30,014 nucleotides of DNA from Clostridiaceae bacterium UBA6110 (lineage in GTDB: Bacteria > Bacillota > Clostridia > Clostridiales > Clostridiaceae), in the NCBI GenBank assembly GCA_002428415.1, contig DIWI01000061.1, forward strand, positions 1 through 30,014, written 5' to 3'. The notes beneath the pieces are model-generated. The model was not told where the DNA came from. It ran no database searches and worked only from the letters and a program-made list of their open reading frames with translations. The position numbers and the translations under genes were made by a program. How positions within the stretch are numbered: position 1 is the stretch's first letter; each line of letters starts with the position of its first letter. Positions 15,513-23,342 of this stretch are shown here, one piece after another.

Positions 15513-16648
15513 TGTCCTATATATATCCTACCTATGCAAGGTATTCTATAAGGCCTAAAGAAGGCAAGGGATCATACATAATAACAGAAGACGGGGAGAA
15601 ATACCTGGACTACATAGCAGGAATAGCTGTCCTTAATCTGGGACACAGGCCTGATAATGTTGAAGAGGCTGTAATCAACCAGGTCAGGACGCTCTGGCAT
15701 ATGTCGAACCTTTTCCCCAGCGACCTGCAGGAAAGAGTGGCTAAGAGGCTTACAGAAGCTTCTCATTTTACCAGGGCTTTCTTCTGCAACAGCGGAGCTG
15801 AAGCCAACGAGGCTGCCATAAAGCTTTCAAGGAAGTACACGGGAAGAAGCAAATTCATAACCTTCAAGCAGAGCTTCCATGGAAGGACCTTTGCCACCAT
15901 GTCCGCAACAGGACAGGACAAGATAAAGAAGGGCTACGGGGAGATGCTCGGAACCTTCGTGCACATTCCATACAACCAGCCGGAGATACTCAAGGACTAT
16001 ATCGATGATGAAACAGCCGGTGTAATAGTTGAGACTGTCCAGGGCGAAGGTGGAATTTTAGTAGCCAAAGATGAGTTCCTCAAGGAAATCGAGAGACTGT
16101 GCAAGGAAAAAGGAGCCATGTTCATAGTTGATGATGTCCAGGCTGGAATCGGCAGGACCGGCAAAGCCTTCAGCTTCCAGAACTATGATGTCAAACCTGA
16201 TCTCGTTACCCTTGCAAAGGGTCTGGGAAATGGACTGCCAGTAGGCGCGCTGCTCGGTGACGAGAGGTTCCTGGAAGTTTTCGGACCTGGAACCCACGGA
16301 ACTACCTTCGGGGGCAACTACATAGCAATGGCATCAGCAGAAGAGGTGCTCAAGACCATATTCCAGGAGGATTTCCTTAAGTCAGTAGCTGAAAAGGGAG
16401 AATACCTCATGGGAAGGCTTCGGGAAGTCCTGAAGGACAGTAAGGAAGTCGTTGAAATAAGGGGCAAGGGCCTTCTTATAGGAATAGAGATCAACACACC
16501 TGTAGCAGACAAGATTGCAAGGATACATGAGAACAAGCTTCTGGTGCTCCCTGCAGGAACTGCAGTCGTCAGGATCCTTCCTCCTCTTAACACAACCTAT
16601 GAGGAGATGGATGAGGCTATAGAGAAGATCAGGAAGTCGTTCGAGTAG
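15512..16648 (+). CDS. argD: Acetylornithine aminotransferase
   Basis: A PLP-dependent class III aminotransferase that converts N-acetylglutamate semialdehyde to N-acetylornithine using glutamate. The 378 residues include CNSGAEANEAAIKLSRKYTG (phosphate-binding and substrate region), FHGRTFATMSATG, VDDVQAGIGRTG with the Asp that contacts the PLP ring nitrogen, and TLAKGLGNGLPVGA with Schiff-base Lys236. The usual form of the third motif is DEVQ; here it is DDVQ, a conservative change. GGAGG lies within the end of argB, and the start codon overlaps the argB stop, so translation is probably coupled. It is the last gene of the operon. argF, argG and argH are not in this window. Confidence 0.95.
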   Translation: MSYIYPTYARYSIRPKEGKGSYIITEDGEKYLDYIAGIAVLNLGHRPDNVEEAVINQVRTLWHMSNLFPSDLQERVAKRLTEASHFTRAFFCNSGAEANEAAIKLSRKYTGRSKFITFKQSFHGRTFATMSATGQDKIKKGYGEMLGTFVHIPYNQPEILKDYIDDETAGVIVETVQGEGGILVAKDEFLKEIERLCKEKGAMFIVDDVQAGIGRTGKAFSFQNYDVKPDLVTLAKGLGNGLPVGALLGDERFLEVFGPGTHGTTFGGNYIAMASAEEVLKTIFQEDFLKSVAEKGEYLMGRLREVLKDSKEVVEIRGKGLLIGIEINTPVADKIARIHENKLLVLPAGTAVVRILPPLNTTYEEMDEAIEKIRKSFE

Positions 16649-16691
16649 CGAAATAAAATATAAATCCCAAAATCATTAATATCAATCAAAC

Positions 16692-16728
16692 AAAGGGAGT
16701 ATCAGCACCAGGCTGAAACTCCCTTTTC
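16692..16728. terminator. Probably bidirectional terminator between argD and the convergent operon
   Basis: AAAGGGAGT (16692-16700) pairs with ACTCCCTTT (16718-16726), and inside it TCAGC pairs with GCTGA across one A-A mismatch. T residues follow on the plus strand and a T-rich stretch follows on the minus strand, so it can serve argCJBD and the DUF1648-ended operon. Confidence 0.8.
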
Positions 16729-16812
16729 CATATGTTGCTTCTTAATTACGGAATACAAACTTAAAGCCTTTGTACCATCTCCTGCAAAATGTGCACTTGT
16801 AATTAAAGTGTG

Positions 16813-17286
16813 TTACTCCATTCCTGCAAGATAGTAGCTTTTCACAGTGAAATAGGCTGTGGTAGAAAAGATAACCAATAGCAAGATTGGCAGGTAGCTT
16901 GCAGGAAGGTTTTTCCCGCTTACAGAAAAAAAGCTGAAAAAGAAAAACAGGATGATGATTTCAAGCTTCAGAAGCACCAGAAGTGTCTTGAGGCAGTTAT
17001 ATACAGCGGCTGCGTTCTCTTCATTTCTAATCCTTGGTACATTCCATGCAGACGGGTAATGTGATATTAGAGTCAGAATTAGATACACAAATAGTGTAAT
17101 GGCTGGCAGGAACAATATTTCTACTTTGGATCCCCACCTGTCGATCTCCCCGAAAGCGTTGTAGTGGCCCGGAATCACGTCAGGCATATAAAACCAGGAT
17201 AGTGCGATGTACGAGATGAAAAGACACAGGAGAAGCGCTGACATTATTTCAATGATTCTCTGGAAGCTTGATGATTCAGTCCTCAT
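16813..17286 (-). CDS. DUF1648 domain membrane protein
   Basis: A 157-residue protein with four hydrophobic spans (about 11-33, 55-77, 103-123, 130-152). Between the first two lies the DUF1648 signature PDVIPGHYNAFGEIDRWG, known from SdpI-like and other poorly understood Gram-positive membrane proteins. No function is assigned. Its ATG overlaps the stop of the HAD gene as ATGA, so it is translated as the last gene of the exporter operon. It is smaller than SdpI-type proteins and carries only the N-terminal domain type. Confidence 0.75.
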   Translation of the reverse strand: MRTESSSFQRIIEIMSALLLCLFISYIALSWFYMPDVIPGHYNAFGEIDRWGSKVEILFLPAITLFVYLILTLISHYPSAWNVPRIRNEENAAAVYNCLKTLLVLLKLEIIILFFFFSFFSVSGKNLPASYLPILLLVIFSTTAYFTVKSYYLAGME

Positions 17287-18011
17287 GTCCTGCCAGCCTG
17301 AACTCCTGACTTTATGAATCCCAGGAAATCAACCGAGGTTCCTTTGTGGTCCGGTTCTGGTCCCTTTGGATTTCCTGGAACCAGATTGTCTGTCACAAGG
17401 TAGGTCCTCATCCCTAATCTTTTTGGTACCATATCCTCAAGCTCATCGTTTCCGACCATCATGCATTCTTCTGCTGACTTTCCGAGAGTCTTAAGTATCT
17501 CCTCGTAATATTCAAGGTTAGGCTTGCAGTAGTGGCTGTTGTCAAAGTTCGTGACAAGCTTGAAATCGTCCCTTGAAAGGCCTGCCCACTCTATTCTCCT
17601 CAGCACTGCAGCTTCCGGGAACACTGGATTGGTTGCGATGGCGAGGGTGTATCCATTTTCCCTGAGAATGGCAACAGCCTCTCTCATAGGCTCTGATAAA
17701 CTAGTAGATCCTTTGACATATTCGAAATTTCTATCATAGTAGTCCATGAACCGTCTCTCGTACTCGGCAAGACTGTCATGACCGACTCTACTGCCCATGG
17801 CTTCCATGAAGACCTCCCTGTTGGTCCTCGTACTCTTGTCGCTTATCATCTCAAGGGTACATTCCCAGACTAGGCCGCCAAGCTTCCTGGGGTCAATGAG
17901 GTCGGAAAACTCCATTGACAGGCTTTTGAAATAGAGCTCCTGGAATTTCTCCAGGTCCATGGGCAGCAGAGTGCCGTCCAGGTCAAAAAGTATTGTTGTA
18001 AGTCCATCCAT
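17283..18011 (-). CDS. HAD-family hydrolase (phosphatase)
   Basis: A cytoplasmic phosphatase-like protein of 242 residues. The four HAD motifs are present: I as LFDLDGTLLP (nucleophile Asp near residue 10), II as AIATNP, III as the Lys in HYCKPNLEYY, and IV as GNDELEDMVPKRLG. The helical cap between motifs I and II identifies subfamily I. The substrate is unknown. Its ATG shares one base with the stop of the small gene upstream and its stop overlaps the DUF1648 start. No link to the exporter subunits beyond operon membership can be read from the sequence. Confidence 0.88.
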   Translation of the reverse strand: MDGLTTILFDLDGTLLPMDLEKFQELYFKSLSMEFSDLIDPRKLGGLVWECTLEMISDKSTRTNREVFMEAMGSRVGHDSLAEYERRFMDYYDRNFEYVKGSTSLSEPMREAVAILRENGYTLAIATNPVFPEAAVLRRIEWAGLSRDDFKLVTNFDNSHYCKPNLEYYEEILKTLGKSAEECMMVGNDELEDMVPKRLGMRTYLVTDNLVPGNPKGPEPDHKGTSVDFLGFIKSGVQAGRT

Positions 18012-18196
18012 CAGATTTCTCCTTCGTTCCTATATTCGTATATTATAAGGGCAGTTTCCGTGCTTCCGCTTTTGCTGAGCCTTATCTCTATGATGTCATC
18101 CCTGCCAATCTTATACTGCTTCAATGCCTTCTCAACCTGCTCATTGAGGTCTGATTCCCTGCCAGTGGCATGGACAAGCTTCGTCCTTCTTGTCAT
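18011..18196 (-). CDS. Small protein, possibly Cse60-like
   Basis: A 61-residue charged protein with no membrane span or signal. Its pattern, an early helix (SDLNEQVEKALKQYKIG), then IIEIRLSKSG and a final strand ALIIYEY, resembles my recollection of the Bacillus sporulation-expressed protein Cse60 in length and in the DL-x-x-A / I-x-I / A-x-x-IY spacing. The resemblance is weak and should be treated as a guess. It is translated between the exporter subunit (ATGA overlap) and the HAD gene (one-base overlap), which supports it being a real gene. Confidence 0.6.
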   Translation of the reverse strand: MTRRTKLVHATGRESDLNEQVEKALKQYKIGRDDIIEIRLSKSGSTETALIIYEYRNEGEI

Positions 18197-18636
18197 CTGA
18201 TAACCCCCCGTGTCGACTGGTAGTATGTGTAGGCGCGGCTTCCTGTGAAGACTATGAGGATCCCTATGGAAAGCGCACCTGCATTGTTCATGGTATTGAT
18301 AAGGCTTGAGGCTGCTCCGGAATAATTTCCGGAGAGTGATTCAAGCATGGTGTTGTAAAGACCGCTTCCGGGGACAAGAGGAATAAGGGCAGCGGTCACG
18401 AAGCTAGTGACAGGAGTCCTCATTTTCCTGGCCATTATCTCTCCAAACAGCGTAAGGGCAACTGCTCCAAGTAGGAAGCTGGTGCTTTCTGTCTGCGTGA
18501 TGTCAAGGCTGAAGGAGTATACTATCCAGCCTATGCCTCCTCCAATTGAAGCTGTGAGTGCCTTTTTAGGCTCAAGGTTGAATATGACCGCAAAGCCCAG
18601 GGTTGAAAAGAATGCGTATATGAATTGAAGTATCAT
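18193..18636 (-). CDS. ThrE-type exporter, C-terminal-domain subunit (YjjB-like)
   Basis: A membrane protein of 147 residues with four to five spans, corresponding to the second half of threonine/serine exporter ThrE and to E. coli YjjB. The start is the ATG at 18636, preceded by AGGCGGTG; the longer reading from 18693 runs back into the partner gene. Family features include LEPKKALTASIGGGIGW, GEIMARKMRTPVTSF and IPLVPGSGLYNTM. It works with the YjjP-like subunit encoded 10 bases upstream. The substrate could be threonine/serine or a dicarboxylate (proposed for YjjPB); the sequence does not decide. Confidence 0.85.
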   Translation of the reverse strand: MILQFIYAFFSTLGFAVIFNLEPKKALTASIGGGIGWIVYSFSLDITQTESTSFLLGAVALTLFGEIMARKMRTPVTSFVTAALIPLVPGSGLYNTMLESLSGNYSGAASSLINTMNNAGALSIGILIVFTGSRAYTYYQSTRGVIR

Positions 18637-18646
18637 GCTGCACCGC

Positions 18647-19396
18647 CTATCTGAAAATAAGGAGTCCGAGCCCTGTTCCGACTGCGATTCCAAGTGCTGT
18701 TAGTGCAGCTTCGACGAACCTTGCAAGACCTGAAACATAGTCCCCGAAGAGAGTGTCGCGTATCGCATTGGTTATGGCAATACCGGGAACAAGAAGCATT
18801 ATTGACCCGAGAAGCACAGTATCGAAGTCGCTTCCGAAGCCGAGGGACATGAGTCCGTATGAAGAGGCAGACACGAATGCTCCTGCCAGGATGTTTATGA
18901 ATATCCCATTAAGATTGTATGACCTGGAATAGTGCTGGATCAGCCTTGCCCCTGGCGCCACCAGAGCAGCGGCGAAGCCGCTTGCTGCATTGCCTCCATA
19001 TAACATGGTGAAGCCTGATGCAAGCACAGCTGAAAACACCAGCTGCATGAATAGGGAATATTCCCTGATGTCCTCGATCCTTGCGAGCTCGGTTGAAAGC
19101 TCGTCGATTGACATTGGATTCTCCGCTATCCTTCTTGACAGCGCATTGACATGGTGGACCTTCTCAAGGTTCGTAGTTAGCCTTTTAACCCTTGTGATAA
19201 GGGATACTATCTCACCGCCAGGTCCGATTATTGAAACCATGATACCTGTAGGCGTGACAAAGCTCTCTGAAAGTCCCACATCGTATGAGTTCAGGATCTT
19301 TATGATGGTCTCTTCGACCCTGTATGTCTCCCCGCCGCTTTCAAGTATGATCTGGCCAGCCCTGGAGGCTAGCCTTATAAGCCTGTTGTAGTCCAT
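18647..19396 (-). CDS. ThrE-type exporter, N-terminal-domain subunit (YjjP-like, DUF1212)
   Basis: First gene of a five-gene operon. From the ATG at 19396 (AGGTG six bases upstream) it encodes 249 residues; an earlier in-frame ATG at 19441 lacks a ribosome site. The cytoplasmic N-terminal half carries the DUF1212 signature ILESGGETYRVEETI, and SFVTPTGIMVSI, proposed to be a hydrolase-like domain in the ThrE family. The C-terminal half has five spans, including LVPGIAITNAIRDTLFGDY. Together with the next gene it makes the split form of ThrE. Confidence 0.87.
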   Translation of the reverse strand: MDYNRLIRLASRAGQIILESGGETYRVEETIIKILNSYDVGLSESFVTPTGIMVSIIGPGGEIVSLITRVKRLTTNLEKVHHVNALSRRIAENPMSIDELSTELARIEDIREYSLFMQLVFSAVLASGFTMLYGGNAASGFAAALVAPGARLIQHYSRSYNLNGIFINILAGAFVSASSYGLMSLGFGSDFDTVLLGSIMLLVPGIAITNAIRDTLFGDYVSGLARFVEAALTALGIAVGTGLGLLIFR

Positions 19397-19506
19397 ATGA
19401 CACCTGCCGTGCTTAATTTTCCTATACAGCCATTTTAGCACAGGAGCCTGCAGGTTTGCACAAAATAGATAAATTGTGGGTCAGTCCATACTATCTGTAT
19501 TAAGGC

Positions 19507-19534
19507 ATTATAAAAGATGGCAAAAGCAAATCAA
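19507..19534 (-). promoter_or_regulatory. Promoter of the ThrE-type exporter operon
   Basis: Minus strand TTGATT (19534-19529), 16 bases, TATAAT (19512-19507). The leader would be about 100 bases. A second, weaker extended -10 (TGCTAAAAT, with TAAAAT at 19437-19432) lies closer to the gene. Confidence 0.6.
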
Positions 19535-19641
19535 AGGATATTCATTGGGTTATCGGTGATACCGAGGTTTTGGCAGATTGAGAAAAGAAAAGTGCTTTCA
19601 AGTGTGAAAAAGAGTCGAAAAGGCATTAATGACGAATATTA

Positions 19642-19661
19642 AATCAATTTTTAGATTGATT
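19642..19661. promoter_or_regulatory. Candidate operator overlapping the glyA -35 box
   Basis: AATCAAT (19642-19648) and ATTGATT (19655-19661) are perfect 7-bp inverted arms separated by six bases. The right arm covers the glyA -35 box, a position suited to repression. The arms are AT-rich, so chance is not excluded. Confidence 0.35.
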
Positions 19662-19684
19662 GAACGTAATACTGAGATTATAAT
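19656..19684 (+). promoter_or_regulatory. Sigma-A promoter of glyA
   Basis: TTGATT (19656-19661), 17 bases, TATAAT (19679-19684). The leader is about 20 bases, too short for a riboswitch, and the ribosome site is AGGGGGT. Confidence 0.7.
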
Positions 19685-19712
19685 GTTAGTATCATAAACT
19701 AGGGGGTACGTC

Positions 19713-20951
19713 ATGAAAAGTTTTTATCTGAAAGATGCCGATCCTGAAATTTACTCATATATCGAAGAGGAAGAGGACAGGCAGGAGCACAACATAGAAC
19801 TCATCGCATCGGAAAACTTCGTTGCCGAGGCAGTAATGGAGGCTATGGGAACAGCGCTGACAAACAAGTATGCGGAAGGATATCCTGGAAAGAGATATTA
19901 CGGAGGCTGTGAAATAGTTGATAAGGTCGAGACTCTTGCAATAGAGAGGATGAAGACGCTATTCGGTGCAGAGCATGCAAATGTTCAGCCTCATTCCGGA
20001 TCACAGGCAAATATGGCTGTATACATGGCTATGCTTCAGCCCGGTGACAAGATACTGGGTATGAACCTTTCCCATGGCGGACACCTTACTCACGGAAGCC
20101 CGGTCAATTTTTCAGGCAAGCTCTATAACTTCATATCATACGGCGTGTCAAAGGACACTGAGACAATCGACTATGAAGCACTTAGAGAGCAGGCAATTGC
20201 AGAGAAGCCTAAGATGATCGTGGCAGGAGCCTCAGCTTATTCAAGGGTAATAGACTTCAAGAAGATGTCGGATATCTGCAAGGAGATCGGTGCCTACTTC
20301 ATGGTAGACATGGCACATATCGCAGGACTGATTGCTACAGGTGCCCATCCAAGCCCGGTGCCATACGCAGACTTCGTTACCACAACAACCCATAAGACAT
20401 TAAGGGGACCAAGAGGCGGTGCAATTCTCTGCAAAGCCCAGTATGCAAAGGACATCGACAAGACAGTATTCCCGGGAATGCAGGGAGGACCGCTTGAGCA
20501 CGTAATCGCTGCAAAGGCAGTTTGCTTCAAGCTTGCCATGGAGGATTCCTTCAGGGAATATATAGACCTTCTTGTAAAGAATTCAAAGTCTCTTGCTGAA
20601 GCCATGATGAAGAGGGGATTCAGGATCGTTTCAGGTGGAACTGACAATCATCTGATACTTGTTGACCTCACAAACAAGGAAATCACGGGTAAGGAATGTG
20701 AGAAGCTTCTTGATACGATAGGGATAACCACCAACAAGAACACCATACCTTTCGAGACCAAGAGCCCGTTCATTACAAGTGGAGTGAGGATGGGAACTGC
20801 TGCTGTGACAACCAGAGGCTTCCAGCCTGAGGACATGGACAAGATAGCAGAATTCATCGATTATGCAGTGAATCACAGGAACGACGACCTGTCTGAAGTT
20901 AAGGAGAAGGTCAGGGACCTGTGCGCAAAGTATCCTCTATATAAGAAATAG
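19713..20951 (+). CDS. glyA: Serine hydroxymethyltransferase
   Basis: A PLP enzyme that interconverts serine plus tetrahydrofolate with glycine plus 5,10-methylene-tetrahydrofolate, the main entry to one-carbon metabolism. It has 412 residues, the usual length. Motifs seen are NIELIASENFVAEAVMEAMG, LTNKYAEGYPGKRYYGGCE, NVQPHSGSQANMAVY, MVDMAHIAGLIATG and TTTTHKTLRGPRGG, with the Schiff-base lysine at Lys228. The start is clear from AGGGGGT seven bases ahead. It is a single-gene unit with its own promoter and terminator, divergent from the ThrE-type exporter operon; the shared region could allow joint control of serine/threonine handling. Confidence 0.97.
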   Translation: MKSFYLKDADPEIYSYIEEEEDRQEHNIELIASENFVAEAVMEAMGTALTNKYAEGYPGKRYYGGCEIVDKVETLAIERMKTLFGAEHANVQPHSGSQANMAVYMAMLQPGDKILGMNLSHGGHLTHGSPVNFSGKLYNFISYGVSKDTETIDYEALREQAIAEKPKMIVAGASAYSRVIDFKKMSDICKEIGAYFMVDMAHIAGLIATGAHPSPVPYADFVTTTTHKTLRGPRGGAILCKAQYAKDIDKTVFPGMQGGPLEHVIAAKAVCFKLAMEDSFREYIDLLVKNSKSLAEAMMKRGFRIVSGGTDNHLILVDLTNKEITGKECEKLLDTIGITTNKNTIPFETKSPFITSGVRMGTAAVTTRGFQPEDMDKIAEFIDYAVNHRNDDLSEVKEKVRDLCAKYPLYKK

Positions 20952-21012
20952 TCTGGAAAGATAAAAAAATACACGCCAATCGTTAAAATGTAGTCAAACG
21001 AGAAAACATATG

Positions 21013-21047
21013 AGGCTCTGCGGCTTTCAGCTTTGCAGAGCCTTTAT
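21013..21047 (+). terminator. Intrinsic terminator after glyA
   Basis: AGGCTCTGC (21013-21021) pairs with GCAGAGCCT (21035-21043), followed by a short T-rich end (TTTATT). Confidence 0.75.
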
Positions 21048-21084
21048 TGCGGGTCCGCTTATTCAAAAAAAAGATAGACTTCGG

Positions 21085-21113
21085 TTGACGCATAATTGAT
21101 TTGATTGTAGAAT
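21085..21113 (+). promoter_or_regulatory. Sigma-A promoter of sufCBDSU
   Basis: TTGACG (21085-21090), 17 bases, TAGAAT (21108-21113): five of six matches in each box. The expected start near 21120 leaves about 43 bases of leader. No clear IscR-type site was recognised. Confidence 0.75.
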
Positions 21114-21162
21114 TGAAACATGTGAAATCAGATAAAAATGGTCGGATTAAAGGAGAATTGGA

Positions 21163-21945
21163 ATGTCAGAGATATTAAGGATTGCTGATCTCAAGGCAAG
21201 CGTCGATGAAAAGGAAATACTTAAGGGGCTAGACCTGGTAGTAGAAAAGGGAAAGGTCCATGTCATCATGGGTCCGAATGGAGCAGGAAAATCAACTCTC
21301 GCAGGAGTAGTGATGGGAAACCCAAGGTATCAGGTTACTCAGGGCAAGATAGATTTCGAGGGTGAAGACATAACCGATATGCCTGTAAATGAGAGGGCGG
21401 TAAAGGGAATATTCCTTTCCTTCCAGGCTCCGCAGGAGATACCGGGAATTACAGTCGAGAACTTCCTGAGGACTGCAAAGGCCCAGATAACTGGAACAGC
21501 GGTCAAGGCCATAGCTTTCAAGAAAGAGCTTTATGCGAAGATGAAGGAGCTTGACATAGACAAGGCCTATGCATCAAGGTACCTTAACCATGGATTCTCC
21601 GGAGGAGAAAAGAAGAAGAATGAGATCCTTCAGATGTCAGTGCTGAACCCGAAGCTTGCCATACTTGACGAGACGGACTCAGGTCTAGACGTTGATGCGG
21701 TAAGGATCGTATCAGAGGGCGTGAACAGGTTCAAGAACAGCGAGAATTCAGTTCTTGTAATAACCCACCACAACAAGATGCTTGAGTACCTTCAGCCTGA
21801 CGTGGTACATATCATGGTGGATGGAAAGATAGTTGCGACAGGCGACATGAGCCTCGCCCATGAAATAGAGGAGTTCGGCTTCGACAAATACAAGCAGGCT
21901 GAGAAGGGGGAGTCGGAATGGAAAAAAGAAGTAAAACTAATATAG
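21163..21945 (+). CDS. sufC: Fe-S cluster assembly ATPase SufC
   Basis: The soluble ABC-type ATPase of the SufBCD scaffold; it is not a transporter. The 260 residues contain Walker A GPNGAGKST (37-45), the SufC form of the signature FSGGEKKKNE (145-154), Walker B LAILDETDSGLDVDA (165-179) and a switch His in VITHHNKML. AAAGGAGA precedes the ATG. It is the first gene of the suf operon and overlaps sufB by 28 bases, so the two are probably coupled. The order C-B-D-S-U differs from the sufCDSUB order of Bacillus. Confidence 0.96.
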   Translation: MSEILRIADLKASVDEKEILKGLDLVVEKGKVHVIMGPNGAGKSTLAGVVMGNPRYQVTQGKIDFEGEDITDMPVNERAVKGIFLSFQAPQEIPGITVENFLRTAKAQITGTAVKAIAFKKELYAKMKELDIDKAYASRYLNHGFSGGEKKKNEILQMSVLNPKLAILDETDSGLDVDAVRIVSEGVNRFKNSENSVLVITHHNKMLEYLQPDVVHIMVDGKIVATGDMSLAHEIEEFGFDKYKQAEKGESEWKKEVKLI

Positions 21946-23327
21946 ACGACCTCGACAGAGGCATTTATGACGTAAAGAATGAGTTTACGTACAGCTACAA
22001 GTCCGAATCCGGGCTTACCGAAGACATAATAAGGGATATATCAGCAAAGAAGAACGAACCTGACTGGATGCTCCAGTTCAGGCTGAAGTCCCTTGAATTA
22101 TACAACAAGATAGATGTGCCTACATGGGGTCCGGACATATCGGACCTGAACATAGACAATATAGTCACCTATGTCAGGCCGAATGTTGAAATGCAGTCAA
22201 GCTGGGACGATGTTCCTGATGACATAAAGAAGACCTTCGACCTTCTGGGGATACCTGAGGCTGAAAAGAAGTCTCTTGCCGGTGTCGGAGCCCAGTATGA
22301 CTCCGAGGTCGTATACCATTCCATAAAGGAGGAGCTTGTTGCGCAGGGAGTCGTCTATACTGATTTCGAAAGCGCTCTCCGAGATTATGAGGATATCGTA
22401 AAGAAGTACTTCATGACGCTGATACCTCCTTCAGACCACAAGTTCGCGGCATTGCACGGAGCTGTCTGGTCGGGAGGATCCTTCGTATATGTTCCTGAAG
22501 GCGTTAAAGTGGACATTCCACTTCAGTCGTATTTCAGGCTGAATGCGCCTGGCTCAGGCCAGTTCGAGCATACTCTCATCATCGTGGAGAAGGGTGCACA
22601 CTGCCACTTCATCGAAGGCTGTTCAGCGCCTAAATATTCGGTGAACAACCTGCATGCAGGAGCTGTAGAACTCTTCGTCAAGGAAGGGGCATACCTCAGG
22701 TACTCAACTATTGAGAACTGGTCGAAGAACATGTACAACCTCAACACAAAGAGGGCTCTCGTGGACAAGAACGGTACCATAGAATGGGTATCGGGATCCT
22801 TTGGCTCCAAGGTCTCAATGCTCTATCCGATGAGCATATTAAGAGGTGAAGGAGCCAAGTGCGAATTTACAGGAGTAACCTTCGCCGGCAAGGGTCAGAC
22901 CCTTGATACAGGAGCAAAGGTGGTCCATGCAGCACCAAACACCACATCGAACATAAACTCGAAATCAATATCAAAATCTGGCGGAAACGCAATATACAGG
23001 GGACTTCTGAGAGTAGCGCCCAACGCATACGGAGTAAAGTCTACGGTATCCTGCGAATCACTCATGCTTGATTCAATTTCGAGCTCGGATACAATACCAG
23101 TAATAGACATTGAGAATGACGACATAGATATCGGACATGAGGCAAAGATCGGAAGGATTTCCGAGGAAGCCATATTCTACCTTATGAGCAGAGGCATATC
23201 AGAGGCTGAAGCCAAGGCAATGATAGTAAGAGGCTTTGTTGAGCCAATCTCCAAGGAACTTCCATTGGAATACGCCGTAGAGATGAACAACCTTATCACG
23301 CTTGAGCTTGAAGGTGCAATAGGATAG
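21918..23327 (+). CDS. sufB: Fe-S cluster assembly scaffold SufB
   Basis: The main scaffold subunit that receives sulfur and builds the nascent cluster with SufC and SufD. It has 469 residues, the normal length. Expected stretches are HGAVWSGGSFVYVPEGVKV, FEHTLIIVEKGAHCHFIEGC, SAPKYSVNNLHAG and the C-terminal GHEAKIGRISEEAIFYLMSR. Cys379 in TVSCESLML occupies the position of the catalytic cysteine of the E. coli protein by my alignment. The ATG lies inside sufC with GGGGAG seven to ten bases upstream. sufD follows after 15 bases. Confidence 0.96.
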   Translation: MEKRSKTNIDDLDRGIYDVKNEFTYSYKSESGLTEDIIRDISAKKNEPDWMLQFRLKSLELYNKIDVPTWGPDISDLNIDNIVTYVRPNVEMQSSWDDVPDDIKKTFDLLGIPEAEKKSLAGVGAQYDSEVVYHSIKEELVAQGVVYTDFESALRDYEDIVKKYFMTLIPPSDHKFAALHGAVWSGGSFVYVPEGVKVDIPLQSYFRLNAPGSGQFEHTLIIVEKGAHCHFIEGCSAPKYSVNNLHAGAVELFVKEGAYLRYSTIENWSKNMYNLNTKRALVDKNGTIEWVSGSFGSKVSMLYPMSILRGEGAKCEFTGVTFAGKGQTLDTGAKVVHAAPNTTSNINSKSISKSGGNAIYRGLLRVAPNAYGVKSTVSCESLMLDSISSSDTIPVIDIENDDIDIGHEAKIGRISEEAIFYLMSRGISEAEAKAMIVRGFVEPISKELPLEYAVEMNNLITLELEGAIG

Positions 23328-23342
23328 GAGGGAGAACTTAGA

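Noticed and set aside
19397..19712. Glycine or SAM/THF riboswitch before glyA
   Set aside because: The glyA leader from the predicted start is only about 20 bases, and no conserved riboswitch core was seen in the region.
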